NCBI RefSeq assembly: GCF_009733595.1
Contig: NZ_WOFH01000003.1
Coordinates: 124,001-188,000 of the forward strand
Direction: 5' to 3'
Length of the DNA stretch: 64,000 bases
Origin: Actinomadura litoris
GTDB lineage: Bacteria > Actinomycetota > Actinomycetes > Streptosporangiales > Streptosporangiaceae
The notes beneath the pieces were generated by a model. The model searched no databases, was not told the origin of the DNA, and saw only the letters and a list, made by a program, of their open reading frames with translations. Both the position numbers and the translations under genes were made by a program. Shown here piece by piece: positions 1-7,553 of this stretch. How positions within the stretch are numbered: position 1 is the stretch's first letter; every line of letters begins with the position of its first letter.

Positions 1-142
1 CATCAACCGGACCGGCACCACCGTCGTCATGGCCACCCACGACGCCGCCATCGTCGACGCCTTCCGCAAGCGCGTCGTCGAGTTGGAGGACGGACGGGTC
101 GTCCGCGACCAGTCGCGCGGCGTCTACGGCCAGGCCTACTGA
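1..142 (+). CDS. ftsE: Cell division ATP-binding protein FtsE, C-terminal fragment
   Basis: Only the last 46 codons are in the window; the first complete codon is at position 2. They contain the ABC-ATPase switch region VVMATHD, with the H-loop histidine, followed by a [16 protein letters not shown] strand and a short tail ending GQAY. FtsE is the cytoplasmic ATPase that works with the membrane protein FtsX to regulate peptidoglycan hydrolysis at division. The call rests on this motif plus ftsX lying immediately downstream on the same strand. A 164-bp gap separates the two genes, longer than the tight coupling often seen. Confidence 0.85.
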   Translation, partial: INRTGTTVVMATHDAAIVDAFRKRVVELEDGRVVRDQSRGVYGQAY

Positions 143-306
143 CCCGGCGGGGGCCTGACCGGGAAGGCCGCCGCCACCCCATCTGAACCCAACGATTCTT
201 GCCGGGGCGTACGACACCCCAGACGTACGAGACACCCGCAGAGGGCCCGCGCGCGGCGCGGCGCCCACGCTTCCGGCGGGACACAGGCGATCAAGGACAG
301 CGAGGC

Positions 307-1212
307 ATGCGCGCACAGTTCGTTCTCCAGGAGATCTGGATCGGTCTCCGCCGGAACATGACGATGACGATCTCCCTCGTCATCACCGTCGCCATCGCCA
401 TGGCGCTTTTCGGCACGGGCCTGCTCCTGCGTAAGCAGGTGGACGAGTCCAAGAGCTACTGGTACGACAAGATCGAGGTCTCGATCTTCCTGTGCGCCAA
501 GACCAGCTCCAACGACAGCTGCCAGAAGCGGGACGTGACCCCCGAGGAGCGGGACGCGCTCAAGACGCAGCTTGAGAAGATGCCGCAGGTCTCAAGCGTC
601 CAGTACGAGAACAAGCAGCAGGCGTACGCGCGGTTCAAGGACCGTTTCGCGAGCTCCCCCGGATTTGTGCAGAGCACCCGCGAGGGCGACATTCCTGACT
701 CGTTCCGGGTGAAGCTGAAGAAGCCCGAGGAGTACAAGGCGGTCGCCCAGGCGATGCTCGGCCAGAAGGGCGTCGACACCGTCATCAACGAGCAGGAGAT
801 CCTCAAGAAGTTCTTCAGGATCCTCAACGGGCTCCAGTTCGCGGCGCTGCTGATCGCCCTGATCCAGGTGGTGGCGGCGGTGCTGCTGGTCGGCAACACC
901 GTCCGGCTGTCGGCGTTCAACCGGCGCCGGGAGACGGGCATCATGCGGCTGGTCGGCGCGTCCAACACCTATATCCAGATGCCCTTCATCCTGGAAGGCG
1001 CGATCGCGGGTCTGCTGGGCGGGCTGATCGCCTCGGTCCTGCTGGTGTTCAGCAAGATGTTCCTCGTCGACCGGCTCGCCAACGACCTCCAGATCGTCAG
1101 CAAGCTCGGCTGGAGCATCGTCATCCTGGTGATCATCCTGTCGATATGTTTCGGGGTGCTGCTGTGCGCCCTGTCCTCGTTCCTGACGCTGCGGAGATAC
1201 CTGAGAATCTGA
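307..1212 (+). CDS. ftsX: Cell division protein FtsX (permease-like)
   Basis: This 301-aa membrane protein starts with the typical actinobacterial FtsX pattern MRAQFVLQEIWIGLRRNMTM. It has one membrane segment near residues 20-42, a charged extracellular domain of about 140 residues, and three more membrane segments at roughly 178-300 separated by the FtsX/MacB-type stretch NRRRETGIMRLVGAS. With FtsE it transmits ATP hydrolysis across the membrane to activate cell-wall hydrolases. The reading frame is open upstream to about 199, but the ATG at 307 matches family N-termini and follows a purine-rich AAGGACAG, so I chose it. Two cysteines lie in the extracellular domain (FLCAKTSSNDSCQ) and could form a disulfide. 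Confidence 0.93.
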   Translation: MRAQFVLQEIWIGLRRNMTMTISLVITVAIAMALFGTGLLLRKQVDESKSYWYDKIEVSIFLCAKTSSNDSCQKRDVTPEERDALKTQLEKMPQVSSVQYENKQQAYARFKDRFASSPGFVQSTREGDIPDSFRVKLKKPEEYKAVAQAMLGQKGVDTVINEQEILKKFFRILNGLQFAALLIALIQVVAAVLLVGNTVRLSAFNRRRETGIMRLVGASNTYIQMPFILEGAIAGLLGGLIASVLLVFSKMFLVDRLANDLQIVSKLGWSIVILVIILSICFGVLLCALSSFLTLRRYLRI

Positions 1213-1285
1213 TCCGGCGGCCCGCGCCGTCCAGGATCCGGATCCGCGTGAACCGGACGCCGGACGCCGCCGTCAGAGCAGAGCG

Positions 1286-1308
1286 GGCGCCCGCGCGCAG
1301 CGGGCGCC
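1286..1308 (+). terminator. GC-rich hairpin between ftsX and smpB
   Basis: GGCGCCCGC (1286-1294) pairs perfectly with GCGGGCGCC (1300-1308) across a 5-base loop. It is followed by GGGGAAAAGCGG rather than a T-tract, so termination would be of the tract-less actinobacterial kind. It lies about 75 bp after the ftsX stop and probably separates the ftsEX transcript from smpB. Confidence 0.5.
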
Positions 1309-1415
1309 GGGGAAAAGCGGTTCCACCCTGACCGCGCGGCCCTCGTAAGATCGCGTACGGACGGGAAGGGGCTCGGTGCAGGAACCGATGCCGGACAAGG
1401 ACCGAGGCTGATCAC

Positions 1416-1889
1416 GTGCCACGCGACACAGGGCGCAAGCTCATCGCCCAGAACAAGCGGGCCCGCTACGACTACCACATCGACGACACCTGGGAAGCGG
1501 GCATGGTGCTCATGGGCACCGAGGTGAAGGCGCTGCGCGCCGGACGCGCGTCCCTCGCCGACGGCTACGCCCACGTCATGGACGGCGAGGTGTGGCTGGA
1601 GCACGTCCACATCCCCGAGTACACGCAGGGCACCTGGACGAACCACGCCCCCCGGCGGCGCCGCAAGCTGCTCCTGCACCGCCGGGAGATCCAGAAGATC
1701 ATCGCGAAGTCGTCGGAGCCGGGCTGGACGTTGATCCCCCTCGCGCTGTACTTCAAGGACGGCAAGGCCAAGGTCGAGATCGGGCTGGCCCGTGGTAAGA
1801 AGGCCTACGACAAGCGCCAGGCCATCGCCAAGCGGGAAGCCGATCGGGAGATGCAGAAGGCGGCGGCCGCCCGGTTCAGGAGACGGTGA
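1416..1889 (+). CDS. smpB: SsrA-binding protein SmpB
   Basis: A 157-aa SmpB of normal length. It has the N-terminal [16 protein letters not shown] core, the central [19 protein letters not shown] barrel segment, the [11 protein letters not shown] stretch and a basic C-terminal tail ([22 protein letters not shown]...). That tail enters the ribosomal mRNA channel during trans-translation. SmpB binds tmRNA and delivers it to stalled ribosomes; the tmRNA gene ssrA lies 2.3 kb downstream in this window. Translation starts at a GTG giving MPRDTGRK. The following gene begins only 9 bp after the stop, which suggests cotranscription. Confidence 0.96.
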   Translation: MPRDTGRKLIAQNKRARYDYHIDDTWEAGMVLMGTEVKALRAGRASLADGYAHVMDGEVWLEHVHIPEYTQGTWTNHAPRRRRKLLLHRREIQKIIAKSSEPGWTLIPLALYFKDGKAKVEIGLARGKKAYDKRQAIAKREADREMQKAAAARFRRR

Positions 1890-1898
1890 AGGGTGTCG

Positions 1899-3899
1899 AT
1901 GATCCAGCCAGGCCGGTCGACGGACCGAGAGGGCGAGCCGGATCTCCAGGGCGCCGGCGCGAAGGCCCGCCGAGGCCGGCGGCGCGTCGCGCGTAGATCG
2001 CGCACCGTGCGGCGCCGGGTGACCGCGATGGTGGCCTGCGTCGGTCTCGTCGGCGGTCTGACGACGGGCTGCTGGGCGGAGCCGTCCGCGATGCCCGCCG
2101 TCCGCGACTTCCTCATCGCCTGGGAGGTCGGCAACTACACGGCGGCGGCCAAGCGGACCATCGGCGCCGACCGCGCCCAGGTCTCCGCCGCGCTCGGCCA
2201 GGTCCGCTCCCAGCTGGACGCGGCGTCCCTGCGCCTCGCGCTGGGCGTCACCGGCCAGGACAGCGACGCCAAGGCGATCGACAAGAAGGGCGACGAGGCG
2301 GACGCCAACTTCTCGGTGAAGGTCGACCTCGGCGAGAACGGCCAGCCCTGGACGTACAAGGGGCAGATGCACCTGCGCCGCAAGGGCGGCAAGTGGAAGG
2401 TCGTCTGGGACCCCTCCATCATCAACCCGGTGCTGAAGCCGGGGCAGCGGCTCGCGGTGCAGACCGAGGTGCCCCCGCGCGCCGCCATCACCGACACCCA
2501 GGGCCGCTCGCTGCTGCAGAAGGTCGGGGCCTACAACGTCGGCGTCTTCCCCGGGGGGCTCGCGAACCCGCAGCGCACGCTGGACGAGCTCGCCCGACAG
2601 GTCAAGATCGACGGCGGCCGGCGGCTGGACTCCGAGCGCCTGCTCGGACGCGTCAGGTCCGCGCCGCCGCAGCGGTTCCTGCCCCTGCTGACCCTCCAGG
2701 TCCCCGAGCACAACGGGTTGATCCAGCGGCTCAACCAGGTCCCCGGGCTGACCTTCCAGGGCGTCCGCGTCCCGATCGCGCCGGTGTACGCGCCGGAGCT
2801 GGTCGGCACCCTCGGCCCGGCGACCGCCGACCGGCTCCAGCAGGTCGGCGCCCCCTACCAGCCCGGTGACACGATCGGCGTCAGCGGCGTCCAACTGCTC
2901 CAGCAGCGCCGCCTCGCGGGCACCCCGACCGTGCGGATCGTGGCGCAGGATCCGGCGGGCAAGGACACCCAGGTGCTGCACGCCTGGCCGGGGCAGCAGC
3001 CCCAGGAGGTGCGCACCACGATCGACCCCGGCTACCAGCGCAAGGCCGACTACGCCCTCAGCGGCGTGACCGTCCCGGGGTCGCTGGTGGCGGTGCGTCC
3101 GGCCACGGGCGAGATCCTCGCCGTGGGCAATCGCGCGACGAACGGCCGAAACCTGGCGTTCGAGGCGCACTATCCACCCGGTCTGACGTTCGGGATCGTG
3201 TCCGCGGAGGCGCTGTTCGCCCACGGCGGGATGACCCAGTCCACCAAGACGACCTGCCCTGGCACCGTCACGATCGGCGGCCTGACCTTCACCAGCAGGG
3301 CCCGTCCCGCCGGCAGTTTCGCGAACCAGTTCGGCGCGTCCTGCCGGACGGCCCTCGCCCAGCTCGGCGGCAAGCTCGACGCGAAGACGCTGGTCGCCGA
3401 GGCCGCCAGGCTCGGCATCGGCAAGGACTGGGGGCTCAACGTCCCCGCCTTCACCGGCTCGGTGCCGCCGCCCGCCAACGACGCCGAGAAGGCCGCCACC
3501 ATGGTCGGCGAGGGCAAGGTCCAGGTCAGCCCCCTCGCCATGGCCCTGGTGGCCGCCGCCGCCCAGAACGGCACCTGGAAGGCCCCCTACGTCCTCAAGG
3601 ACCTCTCCAAGGCCGACCAGATCCAGCCCACCAACCTCCAGTCCGAGGCCATCTCCAGCCTCAAGAAGCTCCTCTCCAGCTCCGTCCGGGCGGGCCTCGC
3701 CCAGCCCGCCCGGGTCTCCGGCGACGTCGTCGGCGTCGCCGCGCTGCCGACCGTCACCGAGAACGGCCGCAAGAAGGAGATCTCCTGGTTCGTCGGCTCG
3801 CGCGGCGACCTGGCCGTCGCCATCGCCATCGAGGGCCACGTGTCCGCCGCCAAGGTGGCGGCCAAGTTCTTCACCGCGCAGCCCGGCCGGGCACGCTGA
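1899..3899 (+). CDS. Penicillin-binding-protein-like protein with degenerate active site
   Basis: A 666-aa exported protein. A basic N-terminus and hydrophobic segment end in a lipobox-like LTTGC (Cys58). An NTF2-like MecA_N domain follows (about 60-180), then a PBP dimerisation region and a transpeptidase-like domain (about 365-660). All three transpeptidase motifs are changed. SxxK is LTFG (429-432, in YPPGLTFGIVSA), SxN is SCR (481-483), and KTG is replaced within GDVVG (608-612). The rest of the fold is kept, for example WFVGSRGDLAVAIAIEG. It is therefore probably a non-catalytic scaffold or sensor in cell-wall synthesis, not a beta-lactam target enzyme. The ATG at 1899 is preferred over the GTG at 1893 because AAGGG lies five bases upstream. 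It probably forms an operon with smpB. Confidence 0.85.
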   Translation: MIQPGRSTDREGEPDLQGAGAKARRGRRRVARRSRTVRRRVTAMVACVGLVGGLTTGCWAEPSAMPAVRDFLIAWEVGNYTAAAKRTIGADRAQVSAALGQVRSQLDAASLRLALGVTGQDSDAKAIDKKGDEADANFSVKVDLGENGQPWTYKGQMHLRRKGGKWKVVWDPSIINPVLKPGQRLAVQTEVPPRAAITDTQGRSLLQKVGAYNVGVFPGGLANPQRTLDELARQVKIDGGRRLDSERLLGRVRSAPPQRFLPLLTLQVPEHNGLIQRLNQVPGLTFQGVRVPIAPVYAPELVGTLGPATADRLQQVGAPYQPGDTIGVSGVQLLQQRRLAGTPTVRIVAQDPAGKDTQVLHAWPGQQPQEVRTTIDPGYQRKADYALSGVTVPGSLVAVRPATGEILAVGNRATNGRNLAFEAHYPPGLTFGIVSAEALFAHGGMTQSTKTTCPGTVTIGGLTFTSRARPAGSFANQFGASCRTALAQLGGKLDAKTLVAEAARLGIGKDWGLNVPAFTGSVPPPANDAEKAATMVGEGKVQVSPLAMALVAAAAQNGTWKAPYVLKDLSKADQIQPTNLQSEAISSLKKLLSSSVRAGLAQPARVSGDVVGVAALPTVTENGRKKEISWFVGSRGDLAVAIAIEGHVSAAKVAAKFFTAQPGRAR

Positions 3900-4207
3900 G
3901 GCGGCTTTGACAAGCCTTTACGCGCTCGGACGCAACCACCCCGCCCTCTCCCGGCGTCTTCCTGGGTGACTGGGCCTCCGCTCGGGGGGTTGCGGAACCC
4001 AGTCGACGTGATGAGACCAGAGCCTCGTCTCGGGGGAGGCTCTGCCGTCCGGACCGGCCCGACCCTGCCGGTCGGCCCCGGTGGGCGCGTCCAACCACGC
4101 GCTCACCGGGGTTCACGTGTCCCCGCGGGAATCACGTTGCCCGTCGGGGCGTTACCTTGTAACGTCGTCGTTCGGACGTCTTCGACGGCCGTTTGACAAC
4201 TCAACAT
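3900..4207 (+). other. Intergenic region upstream of ssrA
   Basis: No convincing gene in these 308 bases. AGAGCCT (4019-4025) pairs with AGGCTCT (4037-4043) around an 11-base G-rich loop, a plausible end for the upstream transcript. A second short palindrome at 4150-4164 is listed separately. I cannot place an unambiguous tmRNA promoter; TTGACA at 4193-4198 is too close to the mature 5' end to be its -35 box. Confidence 0.5.
4150..4164. promoter_or_regulatory. Perfect palindrome upstream of ssrA
   Basis: CGTTAC (4150-4155) and GTAACG (4159-4164) are exact inverted repeats with a CTT spacer, 44 bp before the mature tmRNA 5' end. The symmetry and position suit an operator, but no regulator can be assigned from the sequence. 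Confidence 0.35.
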
Positions 4208-4581
4208 GGGGGTGACCGGCTTCGACTTCGGTCGATCGAGCCAGGGGAAGCGGGTCGAGGGTTGCTGTTGTGACCTCGTAAATCCTGTGACAGCGAACCA
4301 ATAACTGCCAACAAGAAGCAGTCCGAGTTCGCTCTCGCCGCCTGAGGCGAGTAGCGAACTCTGTCAGCCCGGGAGCGTCTCCGACCCGGGGTCTGGCATC
4401 GTAAGGAGACTCCACCTGCAAGCCCGGTCGCGGGACCTGTAGGGAAACCAAACAGCGACTGAGCCCGTCGGCGACACGCCTGCGTGAGCGCCGGGGCTGA
4501 GAAAACGCTAAGCAGGCTGCACCCGGAGAAGCCCTGACTCATTACCGAAGGACGCGGGTTCGATTCCCGCCACCTCCACCA
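4208..4581 (+). ncRNA. ssrA: Transfer-messenger RNA (tmRNA)
   Basis: This 374-nt gene has both ends of the tRNA-like domain. The 5' GGGGGUG (4208-4214) pairs with 3' CACCUCC (4571-4577, one G-U), followed by A and an encoded CCA at 4579-4581. GACCGGCUUCGAC follows the 5' end and the T-arm GGUUCGAUUCC precedes the 3' end. The tag reading frame runs 4307-4345 (GCC to TGA) and encodes ANKKQSEFALAA, whose ALAA end directs tagged proteins to ClpXP-type proteases. tmRNA with SmpB rescues stalled ribosomes and marks the incomplete peptide for degradation. The tag is short (12 residues) and of actinobacterial type. Confidence 0.97.
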
Positions 4582-4590
4582 CGTGTGCTC

Positions 4591-4630
4591 GTCGGCCCCC
4601 TTCGGGGCCGACTTCGCCGGTTCTTCGTGT
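4591..4630 (+). terminator. Intrinsic terminator of ssrA
   Basis: GTCGGCCCC (4591-4599) and GGGGCCGAC (4604-4612) form a perfect 9-bp stem with a CTTC loop, ten bases after the tmRNA CCA end. A T-rich stretch (TTCGCCGGTTCTTCGTGTTCTTCT) follows. This is a good factor-independent terminator. Confidence 0.8.
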
Positions 4631-4634
4631 TCTT

Positions 4635-4683
4635 CTGGGGGGCGACCCCCAGACCCCCGGTGTGGGGGCTCCGCCCCCACACC
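4635..4683. repeat. Two strong G/C hairpins after ssrA
   Basis: CTGGGGG (4635-4641) pairs with CCCCCAG (4646-4652). Immediately after, GGTGTGGGGGC (4659-4669) pairs with GCCCCCACACC (4673-4683) around a 3-base TCC loop. The block contains no gene. This kind of CCCCCAGACCCCCGGTG... palindrome often recurs between genes in actinobacterial genomes (known from experience, not checked). It may be an extra terminator or a dispersed intergenic element. Confidence 0.55.
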
Positions 4684-4691
4684 CCCTTGTG

Positions 4692-4760
4692 GCTCAGGCC
4701 GTTGGTCTGGCTCGGGTTCCGCCGTGCACGCTTCGCGTGCACGGCTTCTTGTTTCTGTGG
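4692..4760 (+). terminator. Second terminator hairpin inside a dispersed repeat
   Basis: GCCGTGCACGC (4721-4731) and GCGTGCACGGC (4735-4745) form an 11-bp perfect stem with a TTC loop. A T-rich tail (TTCTTGTTTCTGTG) follows. The preceding 29 bases (4692-4720, CTCAGGCCGTTGGTC...) recur in diverged form at 9039. Read on the minus strand it could also protect the end of the tetR transcript. Confidence 0.6.
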
Positions 4761-4899
4761 GTACTGCGCGCGCTGCCCCTGCTCGCTGGTCTGGAGCACC
4801 GGGGGTGCCCCTCGTGGCGGACGGGTTGTGGCCGTCACCTTCGATGACGCCACTGCTTGGGCGGCGTCCGAGGTGTTCCTGGGCCGACGCGGTCGGCCG

Positions 4900-5487
4900 T
4901 CAGTCGGCTGCGACGGCGCGCCGGACGCTTTCGCGGAGCAGGGCGCGGCGTCGCTCATGTGCTTCGGCGGGCTCCTGGGCGGTCGCCGCGTAGACGTTGC
5001 TGACGGGTGACCAGGCCATGGACATGGCGATGACCATGGCCATCACGTCGAACGGGTCTCCCTGGCGCACCAGGCCGGCGGCCTGGGCCTCGGTGATGGC
5101 GTGCAGCTTGCCGTCGTCGACCCGGTGGTGGTCGTCGACGAGGTGGCCGGCCGGGCGGCGCTCCAGGCGCGCCCAGGTGGCCAGCCGGATCAGGTCGGGA
5201 CGGCGCAGGTACTCGTCGTAGAGGCGCACGGCCCAGTCCGCGAGGTCGGTGGCGTCGATCGGCGCGACGTTCATGATTCGTTCCAGCGAGCCGAAGAAGA
5301 TCGTGTCGAAGAGCTTCTCCTTGTTGCCGAAGTAGGCGTAAAGCTGCGCCTTGTTGGTGCGTGCGGCGGCCACGATCCGCTCGATGCGCGCCCCGGCGAT
5401 CCCCCGCTCCGCGAACTCCTGGGTCGCCGCGTCGAGGATGCGCTGGTAGGTCGCCGCTCCGCGGGCGGTCAGGGACGGTTCGGCCAT
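4900..5487 (-). CDS. TetR family transcriptional repressor
   Basis: This 195-aa regulator starts MAEPSLTARGAATYQRILDAA. It has a TetR N-terminal helix-turn-helix (FAERGIAGARIERIVAAARTNKAQLYAYFGNKEKLF, residues 25-60) and a ligand-binding C-terminal domain of the usual length. The frame is open upstream to 5610, but that stretch covers the operators and reads like non-coding DNA, so I take the ATG at 5487. It is divergent from the alcohol dehydrogenase gene 80 bp away and almost certainly represses it and itself through the palindromes at 5503-5556. The inducer is unknown; a small alcohol or aldehyde related to the dehydrogenase substrate is a reasonable guess. Confidence 0.9.
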   Translation of the reverse strand: MAEPSLTARGAATYQRILDAATQEFAERGIAGARIERIVAAARTNKAQLYAYFGNKEKLFDTIFFGSLERIMNVAPIDATDLADWAVRLYDEYLRRPDLIRLATWARLERRPAGHLVDDHHRVDDGKLHAITEAQAAGLVRQGDPFDVMAMVIAMSMAWSPVSNVYAATAQEPAEAHERRRALLRESVRRAVAAD

Positions 5488-5502
5488 GTCTCCGACGCTA
5501 CC

Positions 5503-5556
5503 AAACAGAACAGTTGGTTTGCTCGGATACCGTGAAGCAAACCGAACAGTCTGTTT
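5503..5556. promoter_or_regulatory. Pair of TetR-type operators between tetR and adh
   Basis: Two 18-bp elements with AAAC...GTTT ends lie in the divergent promoter region: AAACAGAACAGTTGGTTT (5503-5520) and AAACCGAACAGTCTGTTT (5539-5556). They share the core GAACAGT and are spaced 36 bp centre to centre. The second ends next to the adh Shine-Dalgarno AAGGAGAG. This arrangement suits autoregulation and repression by the adjacent TetR protein. Confidence 0.75.
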
Positions 5557-5567
5557 AAGGAGAGGCC

Positions 5568-6605
5568 ATGCGAACCACTGTCGGCTGGCAGGCGGCGGGA
5601 TCACCGGCAAGGCTGCGCCGAGTCCCGCTGAAGCGCCGTGATCTGCGTCCAGACGACGTGGCGGTCCGAGTCGATCACTGCGGCGTCTGCCACACCGATC
5701 TGCATGCCCTGAGCGGCCATGACGGGACGCATCCGCTGGTGCCGGGGCACGAGTTCACGGGAGTGGTGACCGAGACCGGGGCCGCGGTCACCGGCCTCGG
5801 CGTTGGCGCCCCTGTCGCGGTCGGCAACATCGTCGATTCCTGCGGCGAGTGCCCCATGTGCCGGGTCGGTCAGGAGAACTTCTGCCATGCCTTTCCGACC
5901 CTGACCTACGGCGGCACCGACCGGCGGGACGGAACGACCACTCTGGGCGGCTTCTCCCGCGAGTACGTCGTCCGCGACCGGTTCGCCTATCCGCTTCCCG
6001 CCGGCCTGGATCCGGCCGCCGCCGCTCCCCTGCTCTGCGCCGGGATCACCGTTTGGGAACCCCTGCGTGCGCTCGGAGTGGGTCCCGGCAGCCGTGTGGC
6101 GGTGGTGGGGCTGGGCGGTCTGGGGCATCTCGCGGTCAAGCTGGCGGTGGCGCTGGGCGCCGACACCTCGGTCGTCAGCCGGTCTCCCGCCAAGGCGGAC
6201 GACGCGCGCCGTCTGGGCGCGGAGGGGCTCATCGTGTCCAGCGATCCAGCGCAGATGGCCGAGGTCCGGGACCGGTTCGACATCGTCATCGACACCGTCT
6301 CCGCCCCGCACGACCTCGGCCCGTACCTGCGGCTCGTCGCCATGGACGGCACGCTCAGCCAGGTGGGACACCTCGGAACCCTCACGGTGGACGCCCTGGA
6401 CCTGCTCGTCGGGCGCAAGAAGCTCAGCTCCGCGGGGAGCGGCGGCACACCCGCGACCGCGGCCCTGCTCGCCTTCTGCGCCGACAAGGGCATCACCGCC
6501 GACGTCGAGGTGCTCCCCTCGGCCCGGGTGCACGAGGCGCTAGACCGCCTCCGCCGCAACGACGTCCGCCACCGCTTCGTCCTCGACCTATCCGACCTGG
6601 ACTGA
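5568..6605 (+). CDS. Zinc-dependent alcohol dehydrogenase (CAD/YahK-like)
   Basis: A 345-aa medium-chain dehydrogenase. Catalytic zinc ligands are Cys38 (CGVCHTDLH) and His61 in GHEFTG. Structural zinc cysteines are at 92, 95, 98 and 106 (CGECPMCRVGQENFC). The nucleotide-binding glycine motif is VAVVGLGGLGHLAVKLA. The sequence pattern is that of the NADP-preferring cinnamyl-alcohol-dehydrogenase/aldehyde reductase group, which interconverts primary alcohols and aldehydes. The start is set by AAGGAGAG just upstream. The two operators and the divergent TetR gene indicate substrate-inducible detoxification. Exact substrate unknown. Confidence 0.92.
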   Translation: MRTTVGWQAAGSPARLRRVPLKRRDLRPDDVAVRVDHCGVCHTDLHALSGHDGTHPLVPGHEFTGVVTETGAAVTGLGVGAPVAVGNIVDSCGECPMCRVGQENFCHAFPTLTYGGTDRRDGTTTLGGFSREYVVRDRFAYPLPAGLDPAAAAPLLCAGITVWEPLRALGVGPGSRVAVVGLGGLGHLAVKLAVALGADTSVVSRSPAKADDARRLGAEGLIVSSDPAQMAEVRDRFDIVIDTVSAPHDLGPYLRLVAMDGTLSQVGHLGTLTVDALDLLVGRKKLSSAGSGGTPATAALLAFCADKGITADVEVLPSARVHEALDRLRRNDVRHRFVLDLSDLD

Positions 6606-6680
6606 ACCCCGGGCGGCCAACTCATCTCTTTGTGGACGCGCGGCACCAGGGGGCGGGACGTGCCGCCGCGTCGTAGAGAG

Positions 6681-6714
6681 GCCGCCCGCCCGGCGACGAC
6701 GGTGGGCGGGCGGC
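6681..6714 (+). terminator. Hairpin after the alcohol dehydrogenase gene
   Basis: GCCGCCCGCC (6681-6690) and GGCGGGCGGC (6705-6714) form a 10-bp perfect stem with a 14-base loop, 75 bp after the adh stop. There is no T-tract. The rest of 6606-6850 shows nothing recognisable. Confidence 0.5.
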
Positions 6715-6850
6715 GGGCACGGCTGAAGTCCGTGCCGGTGGTGCGGCGTCCACGACAATCTCCGCGCCGGCCGTCCTGCCGCACCTTCGGCTGGGCGCGC
6801 CGGCCGCTGCCGCGCCTTTCAGCGTCCGCCGCCCGGCACTGGGTCGCGAG

Positions 6851-7270
6851 ATGCGCGAGACCCTAAACCTGCTGGAGGAGGGGATCACAGCCGAGCGGCG
6901 TGAATCGGCCGTCACCGATCTGCGGCTACTCCTCGCGGCCCACGCGCAGGCTGCGGGCGGCCAGGTAAGACTTGAGGTGGGGCAGCTGGAAATCTTCGAC
7001 GAGCCGGAGTTTGTGAAGGGTTACTACTTGGTGGTGAACGCGCCGCGCCCTGATGGTAGAACCGATGACTGGCGTATCGAGATCGGTTACTGGGAACCGG
7101 ACGATCCAGATGAGGAGGAGTGCACCAGCGCCACAGGGGAAACCGTTCTCTTCTGTGAACTCTCAGCGCGGCCTACCCTCTCCCAGTTCGCCAGATCGGA
7201 GTCGCTGTGGGCGCGGTGCACCGGCCCGTTGCCGTCACTGGTTGCCGGGTTGCCCCTCTGGCTCTTCTGA
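6851..7270 (+). CDS. Hypothetical protein, 139 aa
   Basis: The open frame starts MRETLNLLEEGITAERRESAV and contains an acidic, hydrophilic middle (GYWEPDDPDEEECTSATGE). I recognise no family and see no signal peptide or membrane helix. Third-position GC is lower than in flanking genes, as expected for an accessory gene or partly non-coding DNA. The last 25 residues (SLWARCTGPLPSLVAGLPLWLF) read like run-on past a lost stop, so the gene may be truncated or frameshifted. Existence as a real gene is uncertain. Confidence 0.45.
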   Translation: MRETLNLLEEGITAERRESAVTDLRLLLAAHAQAAGGQVRLEVGQLEIFDEPEFVKGYYLVVNAPRPDGRTDDWRIEIGYWEPDDPDEEECTSATGETVLFCELSARPTLSQFARSESLWARCTGPLPSLVAGLPLWLF

Positions 7271-7553
7271 TCTTTTGGGCTCGGCAGCGGTTCGGTCATC
7301 GCAGCGCCTGCCCGGACGGTGGCGCGGGCCCGGTTCCTGCTCTGGGAGCACGACCTCCTTGGTCCCCTCTGTGCGAAGTTCCCGCTATGTGTGGGTAGAG
7401 CCGGGGTCTGGACCGATTTGTATGTTTTGGTCGGACTCGAATCACGCTTGAGTTCCAGTCCGGTCCTTGTTGTCTCCCAGGTCGCCTATTACCTGGAAAC
7501 ATTGGGTCTGGGGCGCCGGTGGACGCGTTCGCGGATGCTTGTCCCTGGGATGA

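Noticed and set aside
969..3839. 956-codon open frame on the minus strand opposite ftsX, smpB and the PBP-like gene
   Set aside because: It is a shadow of high-GC coding DNA; the translation is a featureless run of Gly/Arg/Asp/Leu and overlaps three well-supported plus-strand genes.
4583..5010. Several overlapping plus-strand frames after ssrA
   Set aside because: They run through terminator hairpins and the tetR gene and have no protein-like sequence.
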